In this document: positions 56,460-64,000 of the stretch, piece after piece | Layout: every line of letters starts with the position of its first letter | How positions within the stretch are numbered: the stretch's first letter is position 1 | Origin: Pseudoscleropodium purum | Taxonomy: Eukaryota; Streptophyta; Bryopsida; Hypnales; Brachytheciaceae | Length of the DNA: 64,000 bases | Direction: 5' to 3' | NCBI GenBank assembly: GCA_963969395.1 | Contig: OZ017799.1 | Coordinates: forward strand, 7,938,501 to 8,002,500 | The notes under the pieces: model-generated | The model's database searches: none | What the model was told of the DNA's origin: nothing | What the model saw: the letters and a program-made list of their open reading frames with translations, nothing else | Translations under genes and position numbers: made by a program

Positions 56460-58149
56460 CTTGAATACAAGGGCTTTTTCGTCATGCTTGTTGCTTATGG
56501 AATTGTTTAAAGGGAAAAGCCTTAGAGAAATTTCATTAATTCAAAGTATTGATATTGATGGCATATTTGTGAGGAAGGGGTTTCGAAAAGGCCACGCTGA
56601 TCACTCTTTGTACACCTTGCCAAATTGTTGTGGTGGTGAAAACTCCCTAGTAGTGAAAATGCCCTCGTAATCCAAATTGTTTGGTATTGAAATTGCCTTG
56701 TAATAAAAGTTTCTAGGATTGAAATGGCCCTTGTAGTCAAATTGTTGTCATGGTGAAAATGATTAGGCAGTACATTAGATTCATTAGGTCCAAAAAACTT
56801 AGAGCCATTACATGTGGAGTTCAAAATGCCTTTGTAGTAAGCCTCTTTTTGATATGAAGTTGACTTAAGAATAGAAATGCCCTTGTAGTTAAAATTTCTA
56901 GAAGAGAAATAGCCCTCACACTAAACTTGCTCTTGCGGTGAAAATCCCCTTGCATTGAAAATGCCCTTGTATTGAAATACACCGGTAGTGAAATTGCCCT
57001 TGTAATATAAAATTTTGGAAGTAGTTTTTACAACCTTGAACCAAAACGAATGATCGGAAGAGGCTCTTTGGATGAAATAGAATAATTGCATTCATCAATA
57101 CAATTGCATGATGGACCGAAAGTAGATCTTGCTACAATTTTGTCAAATTCAAATGGAACCTAAAATGTCTTATTACAAGGGCAATGTCACTACAAGGGCT
57201 TTTGCAATATGTGGGCATTCTCAAAACGTGGCCATCTTTAATACAAGGCATTTTCATTACAAAGACACTTCTCTACAACGCCATTTTTGCCACGAGAGCA
57301 ATTTGATTACTAGGGCAATTTCACTTCTGGAAATTGTTATTACAAGGCAAATTCAATAAAAGGGAATTTTAAATACAAGGGCACTTTTAATACGAGGGCA
57401 TGTTCAAATTGACCTTGTAATTAAATTGCTCTCATGGTGAAAATGCCCTCTTAGTGAAAATGCCTTTGTAGCAAAATTGCACTTGTTAACAAATAGTCGA
57501 TATACTCAATTTGCTCTTGTAATAAAAATGCCCTCATAGTGAAAATGCCCTCGTTGTGAAAATGTCCTTGACAAAGAATGTCCTTGAAATGAAGTTGACT
57601 TTGGAGTAAGTTTGGCCTCAAAGTGAACTGGACATTAGAGTTAAAATGTCCTTGTAGTAATAATGTCCTTGGAGTGAGGTTGACCTCAGTTAAAATTGAC
57701 CTTAAAGTATAAAAGGCCTTCCTTGGAGTGCCCTCGTTAATAAAATTTCTAGGAGTAAAATGGGCTTCATACTAAACTTGCTCTTGTCTCACTACAAGGG
57801 CATTTTGACCACAAGAGCACTTCAAGATAAAATTTATGATAAACTTACAAATAATTTAGGGATTCATTTAAGAAGAATATTCATTATAAGTCATTTCAAT
57901 AAGCTAAAAATATATAGCATTCAAAAAATCACATGCAATAAAGGGGTTGAGGAATTAGAATCAATAAAAAGTTTTTAGTATACCTTATTCTAGATAGCTG
58001 CAATTTGGATGTTAGATGAAAAATTCAGTGCTAGATGAAGTCTCTCAAGTTTGTTTACTAACATTGTAGTTTCGCTAATGGATCAAGTACTCGTACCATT
58101 CTAAAGCACAAATGAAGAATCTCTTCGACCTTGTATTCTACTTTGTTGT

Positions 58150-58300
58150 CAATTTCAAGTGGAGATCGAGTGATTTCACGCGAGCCTCCTCCGGGAGGGT
58201 CGCCGCAGATTTTTCTAAGTGCGTGGCTGCGTCCCCCAGTTGGTTTCGGTTACCTTGTGCAGGTCGTGCGCGCCCCCGTGGCGCGCTTGGATTCTTAAGT
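58150..58300. other. GC-rich insert of unknown origin
   Basis: A GC-rich island (CCTCCTCCGGGAGGGTCGCC; GCGCGCCCCCGTGGCGCGC) in the short-repeat array. Its look suggests rDNA or spacer sequence, as with the nearby 25S pieces, but I could not match it. Confidence 0.3.
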
Positions 58301-58574
58301 TATAACAATGTTGGATGATCAATTGTGTAGGCCAAAAATGGAGCTTTTGCTACAAGGACAAGTTCACTTCTAAAATGTCTTATTACAAGGGCATTGTCAC
58401 TACAAGGGCATTTTTAATACAAGGCATTTTCATTATAAAGACATATTCACTTCAAGGCCATTTTCACCACAAGAGAAATTTTAACACTTTGGCAATTTAT
58501 CATCAAGGGCATTTTTTCTACAAGAAAATTTTCATTACACGGGCATTTTCACCAAGAGAGCAATTTCAGCATAG

Positions 58575-58723
58575 GCAGGAAGCGAATCCCTGCTCTTGTC
58601 CTGGCGCCGTGGCCCACGCTGACCAGCGCCCCGCGTTGAGCGGCGGACCAGCCGAAGCCGTTCCACATCCAACCGGGGCGCACCCGTAGCTTCCATTCGC
58701 TTCCCTCCCAGCAATTTCAAGGA
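58575..58723 (-). rRNA. 25S rRNA fragment
   Basis: Read in reverse it matches the 5' part of plant 25S rRNA: GAAATTGCTGGGAGGGAAGC, then GCGCCCCGGTTGGATGTGG and CGGTCCGCCGCTC-like text. The copy is diverged and flanked by short-repeat units. Confidence 0.75.
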
Positions 58724-59361
58724 GTGAAATTGCCCTTGTAGTCAAATTGCACTTATGGTGAAAATGTCCACGTACAAAGAATGCCCTTGTTAATAAATTG
58801 CATGTGTAGTCAAATTGCTGTCATAGTGAAAATGTGCTTCTTGTGAAAATGCCCTCATAATGAAAAGTCTTTTTTCTCAAAAATTGCTATTGTATTGAAA
58901 ATGCCCACATATTGAAAAAGTCCTCGTAGTAAAATTGCCCTTGTAATAGGACATTAGCATAGGGAAATTGCTCTCATAGTCAAACCACTCTTGTGGTGGA
59001 AATGTCCTTGTATTAAAAATGCTCTCATAGTGAAATACCCTTGTAGGAAAAAATTGATCTTGTGAAAAAAATACCCTAGTAGTGAAAATGCCTGCTAGAG
59101 ATAATGCCCTCGGAGTGAAATGCCCTCAAACTTAAAAGTGTCCTTGTATTTGAAATTTCCATGAAGTGAATTAGGCCTTGCAACATGAATCTCCAGGAAT
59201 GAAAATGGCCCTTGAAGGCGAACTGGTCGCATGTTGAAAATGTGCTCCTTTGGAAAATGCCCTCATAGAGAAAATGCCCCCTTATTGATGAATTGCGTGT
59301 GTAGTACATATATTTTGGTAGTAAAACTAGCCTTGTTGTGAAAATGCCATTGTAGTGAAAT

Positions 59362-59380
59362 GATAGTAGATAGGGACAGT

Positions 59381-59418
<38 letters not shown>

Positions 59419-59419
59419 A

Positions 59420-59475
<56 letters not shown>

Positions 59476-59497
59476 TGCTTGGTTGAATTTCTTCACT

Positions 59498-59531
<34 letters not shown>

Positions 59532-59750
59532 CGTCAACATCCGTAGGGACCATCGCAATGCTTTGTTTTAATTAAACAGTCGGATTCCCCTTGTCCGTAC
59601 CAGTTCTGAGTCGGTTGTTCACTGCTTAGGGAGAGTCGAGGTCACCCACGACGTTCTACGTCCGTCGCCCGGTCGGCACGCGGGGGTCCGCCCTTGCCGC
59701 GCGAGCAGCTCGGGCAGACCTCCGACAGCCTACGGGGTCTGGGCGCAGAA
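59362..59750 (-). rRNA. 25S rRNA fragment, about 390 bp
   Basis: The reverse strand carries highly conserved central 25S sequence, including GGTAGCCAAATGCCTCGTCA, GTGAAGAAATTCAACCAAGC and AAAGCATTGCGATGGTCCC. The first 250 bp are very close to the plant consensus. The part beyond about 59,620 diverges. There is no 18S, 5.8S or complete 25S nearby, so this is an insertion of an rDNA piece, not a working unit. Confidence 0.92.
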
Positions 59751-59818
59751 ATTTATATATCCTAGTTTACCACTTTTGTAGATTTAATGCTCACCTTAAA
59801 ATAAATCGATATGCTTCC

Positions 59819-60007
59819 TCAAATGTTGGCTTGATTAACAAAACCTTTTAATCCAAATTCAATGACAAATTTTTTGCATCCTTCTTTTAATTCTCTTAAT
59901 ATATCATCTAAAGAGAATATGAAGTCTAGGGTCATCACATACATTAGGAAATCAAGATTTGTAGTGGACACTTTGCATTTTATCTTGTGTAGATAAATCA
60001 TAGCCAT
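59819..60007 (-). other. Short ORF of unknown nature
   Basis: A 62-codon frame with ILRELKEGCKKFVIEFGLKG near its end looks protein-like, and it lies in a patch that lacks the short-repeat unit. It could be a fragment of a transposase or host gene. I do not recognise it. Confidence 0.2.
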
Positions 60008-60431
60008 CTATCTATAGTTCTTGGGGCATTTAGGGATTAAAAGCCCCCCAAAATGAAAATAGGTGACAATACAAGGGCATTTTCAATGCAAGGGGATTTT
60101 CACTGCAAGAGCAAGTTTAGTATGAGGGCTATTTCTCTTCTAGAAATTTTAACTACAAGGGCATTTTTATTCTTAAGTCAACTTCATATCAAAAAGAGGC
60201 TTACTACAAAGGCATTTTGAACACAAGGGCATTTTCAGTGGATTGGGTGTGAGCAAGGTATGATAATGGTCCATTGTAATGTACTTTGTTCATTTGTGTG
60301 AGTGTTCAAGGAATGTCATATTGAAATGTTATTGTTGTACCTTTGATATATGATGTTTTTGTTTAGTTGAATGCATTTCTTAATATGCATGTACATGTGA
60401 TTGAAATTGAAATTGGTTTGTACATGCAGTG

Positions 60432-60620
60432 TCAAGATTTATTGAAACGAGGAAAATCTTTGCTTGCAGAGAGAGCAATGGCTGAGTTTGTGGCAGTAGG
60501 AGTTTTTGCCACTTGCTCTGCAATGAGTTCACAAATCTTCTCTACAGAATCTCTATACATGCCTTTTGCTACTGGGTGAGAGTGATCTCCAAGATGAATT
60601 GTAGCCCTTGTCATTTTAGG
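60432..60620 (-). pseudogene. Transposase-like zinc-finger fragment
   Basis: The translation contains IHLGDHSHPVAKGMYRDS followed by AEQVAKTPTATNSAIALSAS. The HxH in an H-G-x-H-x-H-P setting resembles the end of WRKY/GCM1-type zinc fingers at the front of MULE-like transposases. The frame stops after 60 codons. This is a small relic, and the family assignment is tentative. Confidence 0.35.
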
Positions 60621-60639
60621 AATCTCGTAGTGAAATTGC

Positions 60640-61071
60640 TCATGTAGAAAATATACCCTAGTTTATGAATTGCTTGTGTAGTAAAATTGTGAGTGGAGTT
60701 GTAATAGAAGATTTTTGTTTTTGTGAAATGTGATGTTTATCAACTCTACGTAGAGAAAATATTCAAAACTTTTCAATTAATTAAATGATAAAAAAATCAA
60801 AAAAAAAATTAATTTTAAGATGCCTTTTTAATAAATTTTAGTACAGTGGTATACATCTTATCACTTAAAGTGTAGAATTTCACCATACTTTAGTATAAAG
60901 CATTATTTATTTTTAGAAAATTAATTAATAATTTTTTCTCTTGTTTTTTTAAAATTATTTGTTATAACAAAAAATCCTAATTAGTTAAAATTTCATAAAA
61001 ATTATACATTATGAAAAAAAATTATATAACATGTAAAAAATTAAATGAAATCCAATTTTACTCATTTTTTG
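60640..61071. other. AT-rich DNA, nothing recognised
   Basis: A strongly AT-rich stretch between the short-repeat array and the next transposon end. No gene is seen. Confidence 0.6.
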
Positions 61072-61540
61072 CAGGGTTGACACGACGTCCGGACGCGGAC
61101 GCAGCGTCCGCCAGGACCGCCCCGTCCACCTGTCACCCCGTCCGCCCCGTCCGCTTTGACGGCCCTATTTCCCCCGACCGCCCTACCCAAACTGCTCCGC
61201 GGTCACTCCCTTAATCTTTAAACAATTTAAAAGATTATAAAGTTTGACCATGAGTCCATGATAGTCTTGAAACTATGAAAAAATTCCAATTCATTTTCAG
61301 AAGGCAAACTAAAAAAGTTTGTGACTTCAAATATATATATATACTATTTAAAAAATCGAGATCAACACAAATACAAACATAATCAATATGGACAAAATGT
61401 ATTCAATTTAATATAGAATACCATACATTGTGCACATTTGGCTAATTGCACATATAATTTTTTTCAATCCAACTCTATATTTCTAAACTAATTTTTAATG
61501 CCTATATAACCTATTCAACTACTACTTCTGCACTACCAAT

Positions 61541-63034
61541 CTAATATAAATGGCGAAAATGTTCATCTGGCATCGGCCAACGATATGTATTAGAAAATCG
61601 CGTAATTATATGGGCCAAACTAGTATTTTCATTGTCAGTCTTCGAAGAAATGCGCTTCAAGTAAGCATAAAACACTTTTGCAAAGTCATGAAAGGCAAAT
61701 TGTGTTGCACTAGGTGTTTTAAATAGCACGTTGAAATACGCCTCTGACATGTTGTTTCCATTCATCCGCCGAGCAATTTTTCGAATAGCATACTCTTCCG
61801 ACTTACGTGAATACATCGGAATGATTTCCACATCTGCACCTGCTTTATGCAAATATGCAATACGTGAATCCACCCACCATCTTCTCTGCAAAGTTTGTTT
61901 CATCTCATTTGCTGATGTAAATGTGTACAAAGACTTCATTGGTTGAGAAGCTAAGGTGGTCATGCCCCAATCACAAACTCCAATGTACACACGTGACTCA
62001 TCCTCTGGAAAATGCAACAAGATGTTGTCCGGAGAAAGATCATTGTGCAAATGTCCAGCAAGATGCACTACATACATTATATGCATAAACGCCCATGTCA
62101 ACTCCGTGCGCTTCTTCCGATATCGTCCTAAATGGTGAGCTTTTACAACCTCCTCTTCGGTTGGATTCGTATACATCAAACGGATTTGAATGTTGTTTGG
62201 AAAGTCCTTATCCATATTCAACATTTGTCGAAGAGTTCCACCATTCCACCAATACGCATAACCTTCACACGTCGTTCCGTGCACCGCAGCAAACCGTATC
62301 ACACCCGCGTGTGGAATTCGAACAGCCATTGATTCGTTTTGATGTTCTAACATTGTAAGATCGGATCGAGTTTGGTGGTGAATGGATTTCTTTGCCGCAA
62401 ACTCCCAATGAGGAAGTATTCCTGGACATCCTTCAATACAAACCTTTCGAATCGTTGCATATCCACCTCTCATCGTTCTATCATCAACAGCAATCACGCG
62501 TGCTGTATCTGGAAGTGCTATGAGGTGCCGTTTGTTCCTTTCCGCTTCAGCAACTCCATCATTGCTTTTCCACCAACCAATTGAACCAACTCGATTGTGC
62601 GTTTTGGCGAATGGAGCACATCACCCCCTAAATAAGTCCGCTTTCAGAATCACTTCTTCAAACTGGGCGTCATTGGGTCGATATTCCTTGCCATATTTAA
62701 CCAAAATGACTTTGGAATTCCACAAAGTGTCATGAACCTTGTTCTCCAAACATTTGGTGAAGTATGTTTTATGCATTTCGTCATACCACTTTGCCACATT
62801 CAATGCATCCAACAACATCTGTGTCATGTCTACCTTGAATCTAGACACGCACTCCTCTTGATATCTGAAGTACTTATTGTCTAAAGACAATGTTGTTTCC
62901 GATTCATAAAATTGAACGATGCGCTCAATCATGAATTTTTTGCATTCCTCCGAAGGACTTTGGCGAGCTACCTCCAAGTTTGATGGTCCCTCTCCATGTT
63001 TAAGCTTCGCAACTTTCTTCGTCCCCTTCGTCAT
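61541..63034 (-). pseudogene. Protein kinase of unusual type, one internal stop
   Basis: A single minus-strand frame of about 497 codons from ATG 63,034 to 61,541, interrupted only by TGA at 62,621-62,623. The N-terminal 137 codons have no known domain (basic start MTKGTKKVAKLK). After the stop comes a kinase-like domain: glycine-loop-like RGGYATIRKV, AAKKS with the probable ATP-binding Lys, hinge-like YAYWWNGGTL, catalytic loop HNDLSPDN (Asp and Asn present, HRD reads HND) and DWG for DFG. The sequence resembles eukaryotic protein kinases but is not close to a host family I can name. Its setting between GGACG-rich zones, beside a hAT-type end, suggests it is transposon cargo. It may have been active until recently. 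Confidence 0.75.
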
Positions 63035-63224
63035 CGTAACAAATGAAATTGATATAGATCAAATTTTTTAATTTGAAATTGAATTCACGCGCAAGTGTCC
63101 AAAAAATTGGCAACAAGGAGGCCCCAACAAACCACTCTTGCCTTGCCTCGGAAAAGAGCCAATGGAAGATGAACCACCAAGCTCTCCGCTCCACCTTGCA
63201 TTCACAAGGGGCAAAGCAAAAGTG

Positions 63225-63690
63225 ACAATGCGGACGGCCCGTCCGCCCCATCGGACAGCCCTAAACCGTCCGCCCGATCGGACGGGCCGGAGGTGGCGGA
63301 CGGATCGGCCGTCCGCCTCCTCGAAACACTAGAGCCCCGTCCGCCCGATCGGACGGTCCGGGGGGGCGGACGCATCGCCGTAACGGGGCGGACGGGTATC
63401 GGGGTGAACGGGGCGGTCAGGGCGGACGTCGGATCCGACGGACAAGGCGGACGGGTATCAGGGCGGACGGGGCGGACGCCGGATTTGACGGACAGGGTGG
63501 ACGGGTATCGGGGTGGACGGGGGTCTAGGCGGACGGGGCGGACGGCGGACAGGTATCGGGGCGGACGGGGTCTAGGCGGATGGGGGTCTAGGCGGATGGG
63601 ATGGACGGGTATGAGGGCTGACGAGTTCGAGGGCAGACGGGGTCGGGGCGGATGGGGCGGACGGGTACGAGGGCGGACGGGGCGGTTTGA
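63225..63690. repeat. GGACG-saturated GC-rich region
   Basis: Nearly every 6-10 bases contain CGGACG, GGCGGACGG or the reverse. The sequence GGGCGGACGGGTATCGGGG recurs in tandem several times (63,385-63,600). It is the same motif type as in the hAT-type miniature elements. The open frames in it (for example 63,293-63,727) are low-complexity Arg/Gly/Thr text and are not called as genes. Confidence 0.85.
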
Positions 63691-64000
63691 CCCTAAAGTT
63701 ACCCTAAACCCATATTTTGCGCGATAAATAGAGGTCTTCATGGCACTGTATAGTTCAACTAACTTTTCATTCATTCAATGTAAAATTTGAAATTAAAAAA
63801 GGTAGCCTTCCTTTATGACCAAATTTATGAATTCTTGGTAAATGATATTTTTGTACAAAGATATGAGCTAAAATGTGCAAAAATTCACGAAAGGATTGCG
63901 ACGTTTAATATATGTATCCAAATATTCACGTTGCATTGTGTATAAAGCAATTGTAAGAAGGTAGTTGAATAAAAATTCTACTATTAAATTGAATTAGTTG
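63691..64000 (+). other. AT-rich DNA with a TATA-like site
   Basis: GATAAATAG at 63,723-63,731 follows the GC-rich zone and could be a plus-strand promoter directed out of the window. No coding sequence begins before the window ends. Confidence 0.3.

Larger units (their letters stand above)
54840..60640. repeat. Large degenerate array of a roughly 17-bp unit (ACTACAAGGGCATTTTC)
   Basis: The unit TGAAAATGCCCTCATAG and its complement ACTACAAGGGCATTTTC recur over about 5.8 kb in both orientations, often head to tail (for example 57,430-57,590 and 59,030-59,120). Switches of orientation occur near 55,480, 56,900, 57,160, 57,400, 57,790, 58,730 and 60,060. Spacing words vary (GCAATTTCAC, TTCTAGGAGTGAAAT). 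The array holds two hAT-type elements, three 25S rRNA fragments and a transposase-like scrap. No telomere or centromere repeat is recognisable in it. Confidence 0.8.
61072..64000. mobile_element. Large hAT-type element carrying a protein kinase gene (right end not seen)
   Basis: The left end CAGGGTTGACACGACG matches the inverted ends of the five miniature elements here and leads into the same GGACG/CGTCC-rich DNA (61,085-61,200). The following GGTCACTCCCTTAATCTTTAAAC matches the interior of the 438-bp copy at 31,412. A kinase gene (63,034-61,541) and a second GC-rich zone of the same type (63,225-63,690) follow. No matching right end is seen, so the element probably runs past the window or is broken. 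No hAT transposase is visible. Confidence 0.6.

Noticed and set aside
59362..59750. Functional rRNA gene
   Set aside because: Only a 390-bp internal piece with diverged end and no 18S or 5.8S nearby.
54840..60640. CRISPR-like regular repeats
   Set aside because: The units are degenerate, in both orientations, have no constant spacer length, and the DNA is eukaryotic.
63690..63712. Telomere repeat (ACCCTAAA-like words)
   Set aside because: Only two imperfect heptamers; not an array.
63712..63719. ATATTTTG as the right-hand target duplication of the kinase element (left flank ATTTTTTG)
   Set aside because: One mismatch in low-complexity sequence, and no CAACCCTG end lies before it.
63293..63727. 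144-codon plus-strand and 190-codon minus-strand ORFs
   Set aside because: Low-complexity translation of GGACG repeats in both directions.

Overview
This is repeat-rich nuclear DNA of a land plant. The evidence is plant-type Ty3/gypsy retrotransposons, antisense 25S rRNA pieces, a kinesin-12-like exon and hAT-type transposons. The very AT-rich filler and layered, decayed retroelements suggest a large, slowly purged genome such as a gymnosperm's, but that is only a guess. I see no complete host gene.

Layout. 1-15,850 is AT-rich filler with two odd zones: 7,141-9,070 is peppered with the near-palindrome GACAAWTTGTC, and 12,230-13,560 is an old tandem repeat. 15,850-35,170 is an Athila/Tat-like Ty3/gypsy element (PBS, gag with four zinc knuckles, protease, RT, RNase H, integrase, and a post-pol accessory ORF). 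Two 3.3-kb TG...CA elements with 5-bp target duplications are nested in it, as are two GC-rich hAT-type miniature elements with 8-bp duplications; a third miniature element lies just past its end. 35,490-41,484 holds filler, a duplicated exon-like segment and a deleted third copy of the 3.3-kb element. 41,490-45,335 holds gene fragments, including a kinesin motor exon, and short-unit repeat blocks.

The most striking object is a second Ty3/gypsy element at about 45,336-54,760. One 7.4-kb reading frame (46,955-54,388), interrupted only by point nonsense codons, encodes gag with a zinc knuckle, an aspartic protease, a DNMT3-like cytosine-5 DNA methyltransferase, RT, RNase H, integrase and a C-terminal PHD finger. 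The element therefore carries a chromatin 'writer' and a probable chromatin 'reader'.

54,840-60,640 is a degenerate array of a roughly 17-bp unit (ACTACAAGGGCATTTTC-like). It contains three antisense 25S rRNA fragments, two hAT-type miniature elements and a zinc-finger transposase-like scrap. From 61,072 to beyond the window end lies what looks like a large member of the hAT-type family. It carries an unusual protein kinase gene (63,034-61,541, minus strand, one internal stop) next to a GGACG-saturated region.

A theme across the window is that each repeat family is saturated with its own short, often palindromic motif: CGGACG in the hAT-type family, CCGG in the 3.3-kb family, CCAA-N-TTGG in gypsy element 1, GACAAWTTGTC at 7-9 kb. 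This resembles the binding-site accumulation known for sequence-specific transposon proteins. All element boundaries marked approximate were judged by eye.
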